NCBI GenBank assembly: GCA_002256115.1 | Contig: NKIK01000016.1 | Coordinates: 1 to 64,000 of the forward strand | Length of the DNA stretch: 64,000 bases | Direction of reading: 5' to 3' | DNA from: Burkholderiales bacterium PBB3 | GTDB taxonomy: Bacteria > Pseudomonadota > Gammaproteobacteria > Burkholderiales > Burkholderiaceae_C | Shown here: piece by piece, positions 33,558 to 42,684 of the stretch | How the letters are laid out: each line of letters opens with the position of its first letter | Position numbering within the stretch: position 1 is the first letter of the stretch | Notes under the pieces: generated by a model | Seen by the model: the letters and a program-made list of their open reading frames with translations, nothing else | What the model was told of the DNA's origin: nothing | The model's database searches: none | Position numbers and translations under genes: made by a program

Positions 33558-34775
33558 TCAGACCTTGGCCTGGGGCATACGCCCGTAGTGTTGCACTAAA
33601 AGCGCAACCGCGCCGGCCACCACGCCCCAAAAGGCCGAACCGACTCCGGCAACGACCACGCCACTGAGCGTTACCAAAAACGTAATGAGCGCCGCCTCGC
33701 GGTTGCGCTCATCTTGCAAGGCCGCATGCATGGCACCGCCAATGGTGCCCAACAGGGCCAGGCCCGCAATGGCCGCTACCAGCTCTTTGGGGAAGGCCGT
33801 CAACACCCCGGTGATAGCAGCACCAAATAGACCGATAGCGATATAAATTGCGCCGCAAGACGCGGCAGCGGTATAGCGGCGCGCCGGGTTGCTATGGGCC
33901 TCTGGCCCCATACAAATGGCCGCAGTGATGGCGCTCAAGTTGAGCGCGAAAGCGCCAAAGGGTGCCAGCACCAGTGTCATGAGTCCAGTGAGCGTGATGA
34001 CTTTGGATATTGGAATACCCGCATCACCGCCCTCAGCACGGCGATCCGCAAAGCCAGCCGCCTGAATAGCGGCCACACCGGGCAGGTTTTGGGACGCCAT
34101 AGTCACCACAAACAAGGGCAGAGACATACTGATGAATGCCGCCCACGAAAACTTCGGGGCCACAAACACCGGGACGGTCAAGCCCAACTGAATATCAACC
34201 GCAGTGAATTCGGCGCGAAAAGCGACAAAAACAATGGCCACCAGCAAAGTCAATGGCACGGCATAGCGCGGCAGGAACCTCTTGCCCACAAGGTAGGCCA
34301 ACAGCATCGTGACCACCAGCGGCAATGCGGTTTGTGCGGCCACAAAACCCGACAAGCCAAAGCGCGCCAATACACCGGCCAGCAGCGCCGATGCCAAGGC
34401 CAGCGGAATGCGGTTCATGACCCGCTCAAACCAGCCGGTGGCACCCGCCAATGTGATGAGCAGCGCACATAGCATGAAGGCCCCAACGCCGTCCGCCATG
34501 TCGAAGCCACCGGCCGTGGCTGCCGTCGCCAATACGGCGGCACCTGGGGTACTCCAGGCCACCATCACTGGCTTTTTTAGCCATAGTGAGGGCAGCAAAG
34601 AGCAAACCCCCATGCCGATGCCCAGTGCCCACATCCAAGAGGCCACCATGGCGGGCGTAGCACCCAGCGCCAGCGCGGCCTGAAACACAATCGCCACCGA
34701 ACTGGTAAACCCCACCAGCACCGCGACAAAGCCCGCACTGGCGCTAGAGAGGCTCAAATCTTTGAAAAATGACAT
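33558..34775 (-). CDS. benE: BenE-family benzoate/H+ symporter-like transporter
   Basis: A 405-residue inner-membrane protein with about 12 transmembrane helices. BenE-like segments include ASAGFVAVLVGFTSSVAIVFQAA near the start, PVMVAWSTPGAAVLA, FVVTMASQNLPGVAAIQAAG, and GAFALNLSAITAAICMGPEAHSNPARRY. No benzoate catabolic genes are nearby, so the real substrate is uncertain. The ATG at 34775 is used; an ATG three codons upstream (34784) is equally possible. It follows the GNAT gene by about 30 bases on the same strand. Confidence 0.88.
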   Translation of the reverse strand: MSFFKDLSLSSASAGFVAVLVGFTSSVAIVFQAALALGATPAMVASWMWALGIGMGVCSLLPSLWLKKPVMVAWSTPGAAVLATAATAGGFDMADGVGAFMLCALLITLAGATGWFERVMNRIPLALASALLAGVLARFGLSGFVAAQTALPLVVTMLLAYLVGKRFLPRYAVPLTLLVAIVFVAFRAEFTAVDIQLGLTVPVFVAPKFSWAAFISMSLPLFVVTMASQNLPGVAAIQAAGFADRRAEGGDAGIPISKVITLTGLMTLVLAPFGAFALNLSAITAAICMGPEAHSNPARRYTAAASCGAIYIAIGLFGAAITGVLTAFPKELVAAIAGLALLGTIGGAMHAALQDERNREAALITFLVTLSGVVVAGVGSAFWGVVAGAVALLVQHYGRMPQAKV

Positions 34776-34807
34776 GGCGGGCATTGTGGCATTGCCGCTT
34801 GGTCCGC

Positions 34808-35362
34808 TCACACTTGGGGGTTGATCCGCGCGTTGAGCACCATGTCTTCCCACCGACCGGCAATCTTCAGGTATTGGCGGGCATAGCCTTCGCGCTCAAA
34901 ACCTAGGCGCTGCAGCAGGGCAGCGCTGCGGGTGTTGGACGGCATGTGGTTGGCCATGATGCGGTGCAGCCCACAGGTGCCGAACATATACGCCATGCCC
35001 GCCTGCACCACCTCGTACCCCAAGCCTTGGCCCTGCCGGTACTCGGCGACCGAATAGCCGAGGTAACAGGCCTGGAGCGGCCCGCGCACGATGTTGGTGA
35101 AATTGCAAGCCGCCACCATGACTCCCGTAGCGGCATCCAGCGCCAGGAACTGTACGGCGGTACCGGCTTCAAACGCTTGCAAAGACATTTCAGCCTTGCG
35201 CGCGGTGACCTGCTCCAGCGTACCCTCGGCGGAATCACGGGCTGGCTCCCAGGGGCCTAAGTGCGCGGCATTGTGGATGCGGTAGTCCAACCAGGCATTG
35301 GCATGCTCTGGTCGCAACAGCGTGAGCACACAGCGCGGCGTCCGCAGCTCGGGCAGGTCCAC
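34808..35362 (-). CDS. GNAT N-acetyltransferase (RimJ/RimL-like)
   Basis: A 184-residue acetyl-CoA-dependent transferase. The N-terminal TPRCVLTLLRPEHANAWLDYRIHNAAHLGPWEP, the acetyl-CoA loop YRQGQGLGYEVVQAGMAYMF, and HRIMANHMPSNTRSAALLQRLGFEREGYARQYLKIAGRWEDMVLNAR match the RimJ/RimL group that acetylates ribosomal proteins or other amino termini. It begins at GTG 35362, five bases after the kup stop on the same strand, so translation is probably coupled to kup. Confidence 0.88.
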   Translation of the reverse strand: MDLPELRTPRCVLTLLRPEHANAWLDYRIHNAAHLGPWEPARDSAEGTLEQVTARKAEMSLQAFEAGTAVQFLALDAATGVMVAACNFTNIVRGPLQACYLGYSVAEYRQGQGLGYEVVQAGMAYMFGTCGLHRIMANHMPSNTRSAALLQRLGFEREGYARQYLKIAGRWEDMVLNARINPQV

Positions 35363-35367
35363 GGTGC

Positions 35368-37236
35368 TCAGATTTCAATCTTGGAGCCCAACTCCACGAC
35401 CGAGTTGCTGGGCAGATTCAGGAAGTCGGCAGCGCCGCTGGCGTTGTGGTGCATTTGGGCAAACAACTTTTCGCGCCACGGGGCCATGCCATCGCCCAGC
35501 GTCGGCACCACCGTGTCGCGCGACAAAAAGTAGCTGGTGGTCATGTCGTTCAGCACACAACCGCGCCCTTTTATCTGCTGCAGGGCTTTGGGTACGTCAG
35601 GGTCGTTCTTGAAACCATAGTGGATCACGACCTGCCAGCAGTCATGGCCCAGGCTGTCAATTTGCAAGCGCTTGTTCAATCCGATCCAGGGCACCTCGTG
35701 GTTGCGCACCGTCACGAATAGGTTGTTGGCGTGCAGCACCTTGTTGTGCTTGAGGTTGTGCAACAAAGCGTTCGGAACTGAGCCCATTTCGGAGGTAAGA
35801 AATACCGCCGTCCCTTCGACACGGACCGGGGGGCTGATAAAAACCGCCTCCAGAAAACTAGGCAAATCCAATGCATCGTCCCGCATCTTGGCATTGAGCA
35901 GGCGGCGTCCATCTTTCCAGGTCGCCATCAGGGCGAAGATTGCGCCGCCAATGGCCAGCGGAAACCAGCCGCCATCAAGCAACTTCAGCAAATTGGAAGC
36001 CCAAAACGCGAAATCCACCACGAAGAAAATGCCGGTAGCCGCTACGCACAACCAAAGCGGATATTTCCAACCGTGGCGAATGACAAAGAACGTGAGAATC
36101 GTGGTGATGAGCATGTCTGTTGTCACCGCAATGCCGTAGGCCGCCGCCAAATTGCTGGACGACTTGAACATCACCACCGCCAGCACAATGGCCACAAACA
36201 GGCCCCAATTCACAAAGGGAATGTAGATCTGACCGGTGTCGCGCACGCTGGTGTGCAGCACCTTCAGGCGCGGCAGATAGCCCAGTTGAATGACCTGCTT
36301 GGTCACGCTGAATGCGCCAGTGATCAACGCCTGGGAAGCAATCACGGCAGCCATCGTCGCCAACACCACCAGCGGAATCAGGGCCCAGTCCGGGGCCATC
36401 ATGTAGAAAGGGTTTTTGACGGCTTCTGGGTTTTTCAGCAGCAGCGCGCCTTGGCCAAAATAGTTCAATGTCAAGGATGGCATCACCACAGTGAACCAGG
36501 CCAGGCGAATGGGCTTCTTGCCGAAGTGGCCTAAATCGGCATACAGCGCTTCCGCACCGGTAACGCACAGCACCACGGCCCCTAGCAAGATGAAGGCGAT
36601 GCCAGGGTTGTCCCAAACGAACATCACCGCGTAGTGCGGGCTCAGCGCCCACAGGATGACCGGGTTGCCCGCGATGTGCCAAACGCCCAACGCGGCAATG
36701 ACCGCAAACCACACCAGGGTGACGGGCCCAAATAGCTTGCCAATCCCCGTGGTGCCGCGTTTTTGCACCCAAAACAGGCAAAAGATCACCGCCAAAGTCA
36801 AAGGAACTACGTACTTACCAAACTGGGGCGAGACCACGACCAAGCCCTCCATGGCACCCAGCACCGAGATGGCGGGTGTAATGACTCCATCCCCGTAAAA
36901 CAGACAGGTACCAAAAATACCAATGCTGAGCAACACCCGGCGCAGCTCTGGCTTGTCTTTGACGGCCTGCGAGGCCAGCGCCAACATAGCAATCAAGCCG
37001 CCTTCGCCTTCGTTATCAGCACGCAGCACCAAGACCACGTATTTGATGGAGACGATGACCGTCAGCGTCCAAAAAATAAGCGACAGGATGCCGTAGATGT
37101 TGTCGGGGGTGAAGGGGACGTGGCCGGAGCCGAAGATTTCTTTAACCGCGTACAAAACGCTGGTTCCGATGTCGCCGTACACGACACCGATGGCGCCGAG
37201 CGTGAGCGCCGTGAGAGACGATTTGGATGCTGACAC
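35368..37236 (-). CDS. kup: Kup-family potassium uptake protein
   Basis: A 622-residue K+/H+ symporter with about 12 transmembrane helices and a C-terminal cytoplasmic domain. Signatures are [23 protein letters not shown] at the start, [43 protein letters not shown] and [22 protein letters not shown]. It starts at a GTG (37236). Kup supports K+ uptake, particularly at low pH in Escherichia coli; no KdpFABC or Trk genes are adjacent. Confidence 0.95.
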   Translation of the reverse strand: MSASKSSLTALTLGAIGVVYGDIGTSVLYAVKEIFGSGHVPFTPDNIYGILSLIFWTLTVIVSIKYVVLVLRADNEGEGGLIAMLALASQAVKDKPELRRVLLSIGIFGTCLFYGDGVITPAISVLGAMEGLVVVSPQFGKYVVPLTLAVIFCLFWVQKRGTTGIGKLFGPVTLVWFAVIAALGVWHIAGNPVILWALSPHYAVMFVWDNPGIAFILLGAVVLCVTGAEALYADLGHFGKKPIRLAWFTVVMPSLTLNYFGQGALLLKNPEAVKNPFYMMAPDWALIPLVVLATMAAVIASQALITGAFSVTKQVIQLGYLPRLKVLHTSVRDTGQIYIPFVNWGLFVAIVLAVVMFKSSSNLAAAYGIAVTTDMLITTILTFFVIRHGWKYPLWLCVAATGIFFVVDFAFWASNLLKLLDGGWFPLAIGGAIFALMATWKDGRRLLNAKMRDDALDLPSFLEAVFISPPVRVEGTAVFLTSEMGSVPNALLHNLKHNKVLHANNLFVTVRNHEVPWIGLNKRLQIDSLGHDCWQVVIHYGFKNDPDVPKALQQIKGRGCVLNDMTTSYFLSRDTVVPTLGDGMAPWREKLFAQMHHNASGAADFLNLPSNSVVELGSKIEI

Positions 37237-37403
37237 AGTCTGACCCTAGCGCGCTGCGACCAGGGTTCCATTCCATTGGGGATCGCCATTGTGCTCCTGC
37301 CAAGCCCCTTGGCAAGACTCAAAACGCACTATTTTGGGACCGTTTGCACGAAATGTTGCGGCGCAGCAACCGCCCCCAAGCCGCCCCTTGCCAGCCGCTG
37401 CCT

Positions 37404-38693
37404 TTAGGCGTACTGCTCGGCGTCGGGGTCGGTGGCTTCCATCTCATAACTGGCCGCCAGCATGGCCAAGCGGGCAATCACGCCGTACATATAGAAGCGA
37501 TTGGGTGCACTGGCACCGGGGCGCTCGCCGGGCTGGGGCAAATGCGTGCTTTCAGCAAAGGCCAATGGCACGTAGCTGGAGCCGGGTGCATTCAGGTTTT
37601 CGTCCATGCTGCGGTCGGCATGCACGCGGTAAAACCCGCCCACTACATAGCGATCCATCATGTACACCACAGGCTCGGCAACCCCATCATTCACGCGTTC
37701 GTGCGTGAGCACGCCCTCTTGCAGCAAGATGTCATGCTCCGCACCCACGGCCTTGCCGCCCTTGGCTGGAGCCGCCACCTTGAGCGATACCAGGTCTTTG
37801 GAATCGCGCACCGAGAGCATGCCCATACCATTGCTGCGGTTGTCATCTTTGACCACCACAAAGGGCTTTTCCTTGATGCCGTATTCCTTGTACTTTTTCT
37901 TGATTTTTGCCAGCAACCCATCCACGCTGTTGCTGAGTTTCTGAAACCCGGCTTCAGTCGACAAGTCCACCACACCCAGGCGGTCCACCATGGGCGTTAC
38001 CAGCCAGTGGTCTACGCCTACTAGCTTGCCAAAGCGCTTGGCCACTTCCTCAAAACACTTGGCGTGGGTGCTGTTGCGCCGCGTGGCCCAGCCCGCGTGC
38101 AAGGGTGGCAGCAAGTACTGCTCATGCAGATCTTCCAGAATGCCGGGCACGCCCGCGCTCAGGTCGTTGTTCAGCAGAATGGTGCAAGGATCAAAGTCTT
38201 TAACCCCAATACGACCACGCGTGCGCACCACTGGCTCCAGGGTGATGCTGTCGCCGTTGCTCAATGCGATGACCGTGCTCTTTTTGACGTCTGGGCTGAT
38301 AGAGCCAATGCGCACATTCAGGCCCGCCATCTGAAATACCCGGCGCAGCTGCACCAAATTGCTCAGGTAGAAGGTGTTTTTGAACTGATTTTGCGGAATG
38401 ATGAGCAGGTTGCGCGCTTCCGGGCAGATTTTCTCGATCGCTGCCATGGCCGCTTGCACGGCCAGCGGCAGCATGGCCTGGGTCAGGTTGTTCCAGCCAT
38501 CCGGAAACAGGTTGGCGTCCACCGGGGCGAGTTTGAAGCCCGCATTGCGAACGTCCACCGAACAGTAAAACGGGGGCGTGTGCTCCATCCATTCCAGGCG
38601 AAACCAGCGTTCAATGGCCGGCATGGCGTCCAGGAGACGCTGCTCCAATTCATTGATCGGGCCGGTCAGGGCGGTAACAAGGTGGGGAACCAT
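37404..38693 (-). CDS. gshA: Glutamate-cysteine ligase, Acidithiobacillus/betaproteobacterial type
   Basis: A 429-residue enzyme catalysing the first step of glutathione synthesis. It is unrelated in sequence to enterobacterial GshA and matches the family first described from Acidithiobacillus ferrooxidans. Recognisable segments are FYCSVDVRNAGFKLAPVDANLFPDGWNNL, LLIIPQNQFKNTFYLSNLVQL, ILLNNDLSAGVPGILEDLHEQYLLPPLHAGWATRRNSTHA and PFVVVKDDNRSNGMGMLSVRD. The 167-base gap to kup shows no recognised feature. Confidence 0.95.
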   Translation of the reverse strand: MVPHLVTALTGPINELEQRLLDAMPAIERWFRLEWMEHTPPFYCSVDVRNAGFKLAPVDANLFPDGWNNLTQAMLPLAVQAAMAAIEKICPEARNLLIIPQNQFKNTFYLSNLVQLRRVFQMAGLNVRIGSISPDVKKSTVIALSNGDSITLEPVVRTRGRIGVKDFDPCTILLNNDLSAGVPGILEDLHEQYLLPPLHAGWATRRNSTHAKCFEEVAKRFGKLVGVDHWLVTPMVDRLGVVDLSTEAGFQKLSNSVDGLLAKIKKKYKEYGIKEKPFVVVKDDNRSNGMGMLSVRDSKDLVSLKVAAPAKGGKAVGAEHDILLQEGVLTHERVNDGVAEPVVYMMDRYVVGGFYRVHADRSMDENLNAPGSSYVPLAFAESTHLPQPGERPGASAPNRFYMYGVIARLAMLAASYEMEATDPDAEQYA

Positions 38694-38842
38694 ACAAGGG
38701 GTCTTTGCAGAAGGGGGTTAAGGCATGATGGCCGCGCGCACTCAGGTCATGTGGGGGTGATTGGGCCGCCTACAAGCCCCTATTGGTGCTGAAAGGCGCG
38801 CCCAAGTTCCCTGCGGGCTGCGCCGCCCGCTGGTTGTGCCGC

Positions 38843-40171
38843 TCAGTTGCGGACTTCGCCTTCGCCCAGCACCACGTACTTCAGCGACGTCAGGCCCTCC
38901 AGGCCCACAGGCCCACGGGCATGAAATTTGTCGGTGCTGATGCCAATTTCGGCCCCCAGTCCGTATTCAAAGCCATCGGCAAAACGGGTACTGGTGTTCA
39001 CCATCACGCTGCCTGAGTCCACCTGGCGCAGGAAAGCCTGGGCGTGCATATGGTCGCGGGTGATAATGGCATCGGTGTGGTGGCTGGAATACTGGTTGAT
39101 GTGGGCAATCGCCTCGTCCACCCCAGCCACCACTTTGATGCTGATGATGGGGGCCAGGTACTCCTCAAACCAGTCGGACTCCTGGGCGACAAGTAATTTG
39201 GCATTTGCTATTAAATAAGGAGCTGCTCCCGCACTATCCACGGGCTCAACGGCCAATTTGGCTCTCAAAATAGCCAAAGATTCAAGGTCGCAGCGCATTT
39301 CTACGCCTTTGGCGGCATAGACAGCACCGATTAGCGGCAAAAACTCAGCCGCCACGCCCCGCGCCACCAGCAGGCTCTCGGTCGCGTTGCAGGGGCTGTA
39401 CTTGTTGGTCTTGGCGTTGTCGGCCACTTTGACGGCCATGGCGATGTCGCACGGGTCGTCCACATAGGTGTGGCAGTTGCCATCCAGGTGCTTGATCACC
39501 GGCACCTTGGCATCGCGGCTGATGCGCTCAATCAAGCCCTTGCCGCCGCGTGGAATGATCACGTCCACATACTGCGGCAGCGTGATCAGCTGGCCCACCA
39601 CTTCGCGGTCGGTGGTTTGCACCAGCTGCACGGCATCGGCAGGCAGGCCGCTTTCCACCAGCGCCTGCTGTACCAGCCGGGCCAGCGCCTTGTTGGAATC
39701 AATCGCCTCCGAGCCGCCACGCAAGATGCAGGCATTGCCGCTCTTGATGGACAGGCTGGCCGCCTCAATCGTCACGTTGGGGCGGCTCTCAAAAATCATA
39801 GCAAACACACCAATGGGCACACGCATTTGCCCCACGCGGATGCCACTGGGCTGCTGCTTCATGCCGATGATTTCACCGATGGCATCGGCCATGGCCGCCA
39901 GCTGTTCACAACCTTGGGCACAGGTCTCCAGCACCTTGGGCGTCAGCTTGAGCCTGTCCACCATCGGCGCGGCCAAACCGGCGGCTACGGCGCGCTCCAG
40001 GTCTTTGGCGTTGTCCAACTGCAGGGCTGCGGTGTTTTCGCGCAGCAAGCCTGCCAGGCGCTTTAGTGCTGCGTTTTTAGTAGCGGCTGGCGCACGGGCC
40101 ATGAGGGCTGCAGCCACTTTGGCCTGCGAACCCAGCGCGTGGGTGTATTCGGTGATGTTGGTGGCATTCAT
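38843..40171 (-). CDS. proA: Gamma-glutamyl phosphate reductase ProA, with repeat A insert
   Basis: A 442-residue enzyme of proline biosynthesis, reducing gamma-glutamyl phosphate to the semialdehyde with NADPH. Motifs are [52 protein letters not shown], and the active-site loop [17 protein letters not shown] with the catalytic cysteine. Between residues near 312 and 330, [19 protein letters not shown] is encoded by a copy of repeat A (39207-39262) read from the strand opposite to that used in srkA and leuS. It lies before [14 protein letters not shown], a variable region in the family, which explains why it can be tolerated. The ATG at 40171 is chosen over upstream ATGs at about 40207. Confidence 0.95.
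   Translation of the reverse strand: MNATNITEYTHALGSQAKVAAALMARAPAATKNAALKRLAGLLRENTAALQLDNAKDLERAVAAGLAAPMVDRLKLTPKVLETCAQGCEQLAAMADAIGEIIGMKQQPSGIRVGQMRVPIGVFAMIFESRPNVTIEAASLSIKSGNACILRGGSEAIDSNKALARLVQQALVESGLPADAVQLVQTTDREVVGQLITLPQYVDVIIPRGGKGLIERISRDAKVPVIKHLDGNCHTYVDDPCDIAMAVKVADNAKTNKYSPCNATESLLVARGVAAEFLPLIGAVYAAKGVEMRCDLESLAILRAKLAVEPVDSAGAAPYLIANAKLLVAQESDWFEEYLAPIISIKVVAGVDEAIAHINQYSSHHTDAIITRDHMHAQAFLRQVDSGSVMVNTSTRFADGFEYGLGAEIGISTDKFHARGPVGLEGLTSLKYVVLGEGEVRN
39207..39262 (+). repeat. Repeat A, copy 7, inside proA
   Basis: A 56-base element GCTATTAAATAAGGAGCTGC through GGCCAATTTGGC, in the plus orientation of copy 6. proA is on the minus strand, so the opposite strand of the element is translated. 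Confidence 0.92.
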
Positions 40172-40585
40172 GCTTTCATTTTCGCATGCGTTGCCAAATC
40201 GCATCAAGTTGGCACGCGCAGGTTGACGGCGCGGCGCCAGGTTCTCACAATCGGCGCCTGGCTTGGGCCTTGTTCCCTTGCCCGCATTTTCAACCCCACC
40301 ACCTGAAGGAGACCGCCATGATTGTTATCACCACACCTCCTTCCTTGGCCGCCCTGTCGGCAGGATCGCACCTCTAATCTGGTGTTGTCCTTGGTGGTGC
40401 CAGCCCCTGTCGGGCTTGGCCTCCAAGTTCGGTTTTAGTCCTGTTGCGCGCGCTGCATATGCTGCGCGCTGTCACGGCGGTCGCCCCCTCTTTTCATTTT
40501 CTTGAATGACTTCGGGGCGTCCGGGTTTAGTGCGTGCCGTTGGCAGGCGCAGCCCGCCGCTTCGGGGTTTGCACTCCGAACACGC
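40172..40585. other. Leader region between proA and rsgA
   Basis: A 414-base gap between divergent genes. It holds the mini-ORF at 40318-40377 with a strong ribosome-binding site. Downstream is a GC-rich stretch with a hairpin at 40448-40469 (GCGCGC arms, inner GCATATGC) and further GC-rich complementarity near 40540-40575. The layout resembles a structured 5' leader of rsgA. Confidence 0.45.
40318..40377 (+). CDS. Candidate 19-residue leader peptide upstream of rsgA
   Basis: A short ORF encoding [19 protein letters not shown], preceded by AAGGAGA at a good distance from the ATG. It ends 208 bases before rsgA, with hairpin-forming sequence between. The Thr-Thr-Pro-Pro run could slow ribosomes. 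No family is recognised. It might instead be a chance ORF or the stump of a lost gene, since MIVITTP resembles the start of NmrA-like proteins. Confidence 0.35.
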   Translation: MIVITTPPSLAALSAGSHL

Positions 40586-41665
40586 ATGATTTCTTTTTCT
40601 ATTGACGATTTCAAAACCGTGGGCATGACACCTGGGCTGGCCCAACATCTCCAACGCCAGGCCCTGACACCCCACCCCGAAGGCGCACTGATGCGAGTCA
40701 CCGCCATTCACCGCGAAACCCTGACCCTGCACGACGGCCAGCTAGAGCACAGCGCCCGCGCCCTGCCCCGACTGCAGCGCGAGATGCTGGACTTGCAAAC
40801 GGCGCTGAACGTGGGTGACTGGGTACTGACCACTGAAGACGACCAGGGCGCGCTGTGGGTGGTGCACCGCCCGGAGCCACTGACCACGCTGGCGCGCAAA
40901 GACGCCGACGGCCACCACCACACGGTGGTCAGCAATGTGGACACTGCCTTTTTGGTGATGGGCCTGGATGACGACTTCAACCCGCAACGGCTGGAGCGCT
41001 ACCTGGCCCTGGTCCAAGGCAATGGCGTGCTGGCAGTGGTGGTGCTCACCAAGGCCGATGGCGCGCCAGGCCTGGCCGAGGCGCGCGTGGCAGAGCTGCG
41101 CGACCGCTTGGGCAATGCGCTAGACATCGTGGCCGTAGATGGCCGATCCCCCGACGCCACGGCGGCCCTGCAACCCTACCTGGGCCTGGGCCAAACCGTG
41201 GTGATGCTGGGCTCATCGGGCGCGGGCAAGAGCACGCTGACCAACACCCTGCTGGGGCAACAGCGCCAGGACACCGGCGCGGTGCGCATGCACGACAGCC
41301 GGGGCAAGCACACCACGACGGCGCGCACGCTGCACTGCTTGGCGGGCGGTGCCTGTGTGATTGACACACCGGGGGTGCGCACGCTCAGCCCCTGTGTAGA
41401 CGCCGCCACGCTGGCCCAGGTGTTTGACGACATCGGCCAGCTATCGCAGCAATGCCGGTTTCGGGATTGCCAGCATGGCGATGAGCCGGGCTGCGCCGTG
41501 CGCGCGGGGGTGCACCCCAGCCGCTTGAAGAACTACCAAAAGCTGCTGCGCGAATCGCAGCGCGATCAGCGCTCGGTGTTTGAACGCCAGGCACAGCTGG
41601 CAGTGTGGAAAGTGCGGTCCAAGGCCGTGCGCGCCAAAAACAAGCTGACGTCGGAATGGGGCTGA
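40586..41665 (+). CDS. rsgA: Ribosome small-subunit-dependent GTPase RsgA
   Basis: A 359-residue circularly permuted GTPase that assists late 30S maturation. An N-terminal OB-fold region precedes the G domain. The G domain has VVLTKAD (G4), the P-loop GSSGAGKSTLTNTLLG (G1), DTPGVRTL (G3), and a C-terminal zinc-binding segment CRFRDCQHGDEPGCAV with Cys/His ligands. The start at MISFSIDDF is preferred over an in-frame ATG 28 codons upstream within GC-rich leader sequence. Confidence 0.93.
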   Translation: MISFSIDDFKTVGMTPGLAQHLQRQALTPHPEGALMRVTAIHRETLTLHDGQLEHSARALPRLQREMLDLQTALNVGDWVLTTEDDQGALWVVHRPEPLTTLARKDADGHHHTVVSNVDTAFLVMGLDDDFNPQRLERYLALVQGNGVLAVVVLTKADGAPGLAEARVAELRDRLGNALDIVAVDGRSPDATAALQPYLGLGQTVVMLGSSGAGKSTLTNTLLGQQRQDTGAVRMHDSRGKHTTTARTLHCLAGGACVIDTPGVRTLSPCVDAATLAQVFDDIGQLSQQCRFRDCQHGDEPGCAVRAGVHPSRLKNYQKLLRESQRDQRSVFERQAQLAVWKVRSKAVRAKNKLTSEWG

Positions 41666-41693
41666 ATCGGTATGCCAACGCTGGCCCCCAAAT

Positions 41694-41721
41694 GCACAAG
41701 GGCGCTTGCGCGCCCTTGTGC
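41694..41721. terminator. Bidirectional terminator between rsgA and the chalcone isomerase-like gene
   Basis: A perfect 12-base stem GCACAAGGGCGC / GCGCCCTTGTGC with a TTGC tetraloop between two convergent genes. Confidence 0.8.
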
Positions 41722-41769
41722 CAATCTAAAACAGGAGCGATGCCTAGACAGCCCGGCTCCACCACCTAT

Positions 41770-42360
41770 TTACTTCTTGCCGAGCATGGCATCTTTCAAA
41801 TCATCCTGGGCGGGGTTATCACCCAGCCAGATGCGCAAAACTGCGTTGTAAAACGCGATGTCGGGCATGGGTTCGCCCATGGCTTTTCCGTTGATGGAGG
41901 AGACTGTGCCCTGGCCTGGAATCCAGTCCATCGTGATCACATCCCCTTTTTTGACTTTATCCTGGGCTGCGAACATTTCACCAAACTTGCCCGTTTGGCT
42001 AATGACTTTGTCCTTTTCCTCTTTAGTAGAGTTCTTGTTAATGGAAGTAATAAACAACTGGCCAAATTCAGCACTGCTGACCTCACGCTGAAGGATCAAA
42101 GTCACGCGCTTGGGAGTTGTCAAGGCTTGCACATCCGCGGGTGTCGATTTCTTTTCCGCCACATACAGGCCCGCCACATACACATTAAACACAAACTTCT
42201 TGCGCATGCCCGCTCCGTTGAGCACCAGTGACTTTCCGGCCACCGTCGTCGTATCGTCGATCTTGACACCATCCACCGTGGCCGCAACAGCGGGCAAGGC
42301 GCAAGCGATCGTCAATGCAAAGCTTGGAACGAGCAATTTGAATAATTTACCAACGGACAT
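41770..42360 (-). CDS. Periplasmic chalcone isomerase-like protein
   Basis: A 196-residue protein with a signal peptide (MSVGKLFKLLVPSFALTIACALPAVAA). The segments GAGMRKKFVFNVYVAGLYVAEKKSTPADVQALTTPKRVTLILQREVSSAEF and GDVITMDWIPGQGTVSSINGKAMGEPMPDIAFYNAVLRIWLGDNPAQDDLKDAMLG are the bacterial chalcone-isomerase-like fold. Bacterial members usually lack flavonoid isomerase activity and may bind fatty acids; the role is unknown. A GGAG site precedes the ATG at 42360. Confidence 0.87.
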   Translation of the reverse strand: MSVGKLFKLLVPSFALTIACALPAVAATVDGVKIDDTTTVAGKSLVLNGAGMRKKFVFNVYVAGLYVAEKKSTPADVQALTTPKRVTLILQREVSSAEFGQLFITSINKNSTKEEKDKVISQTGKFGEMFAAQDKVKKGDVITMDWIPGQGTVSSINGKAMGEPMPDIAFYNAVLRIWLGDNPAQDDLKDAMLGKK

Positions 42361-42529
42361 AGTGACTCTCCAGTAAAAGCAATTAATTAACGCGGCAGCG
42401 GGAAAACCGAAGCTTAACGGGTTTAGAGAGCTCGTCAGCAACCCATCCCGATGGATCACAACGGCTAGTAAAGCACTTCTGCTGACACTCCATCGTGCTC
42501 GCAAAGCCTAGATACATTGATCGCCCGGG

Positions 42530-42665
42530 ACAAATTGTCAGCCTTGGTGTACGTGGCCTGGGCTTGGCTTGGCTTGGCTTGGCTGGCAGCCTCATCCACC
42601 ATGCTGGCGATTCGCTGAGTCACCTCGTCAATATGTGCAATCGAGGCATTCACCCGCTCTTTCGC
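42530..42665 (-). pseudogene. Chemoreceptor (MCP) signalling-domain scrap
   Basis: On the minus strand the sequence reads VAKERVNASIAHIDEVTQRI then ASMVDEAASQA, matching the VNxxIxxMDEVTQxxAxLVEEAA helix of chemoreceptor cytoplasmic domains. It then degenerates into Lys-Pro-Ser-Gln-Ala repeats encoded by a (TTGGC)n run at 42561-42585. No start or upstream MCP domain is present, and holA overlaps the upstream side. It is probably a remnant that filled the holA 3' flank. Confidence 0.45.
42561..42585. repeat. Pentanucleotide tandem repeat (CTTGG/TTGGC)n
   Basis: Four to five uninterrupted copies of CTTGG in a non-genic stretch downstream of holA, probably slippage-derived. Confidence 0.75.
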
Positions 42666-42684
42666 CACAGGGCGTCCCCTTTTA

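Noticed and set aside
33558..34775. A benzoate catabolic locus around the BenE-like gene
   Set aside because: No dioxygenase, BenM or catechol pathway gene is nearby.
41605..42231. A 208-codon plus-strand opening over the chalcone isomerase-like gene
   Set aside because: Begins inside rsgA, runs through a terminator hairpin and is antisense to a gene with a clear signal peptide.
42561..42585. CRISPR or phase-variation tract
   Set aside because: The pentanucleotide run is short, outside any intact gene, and there are no spacer-separated repeats anywhere in the window.
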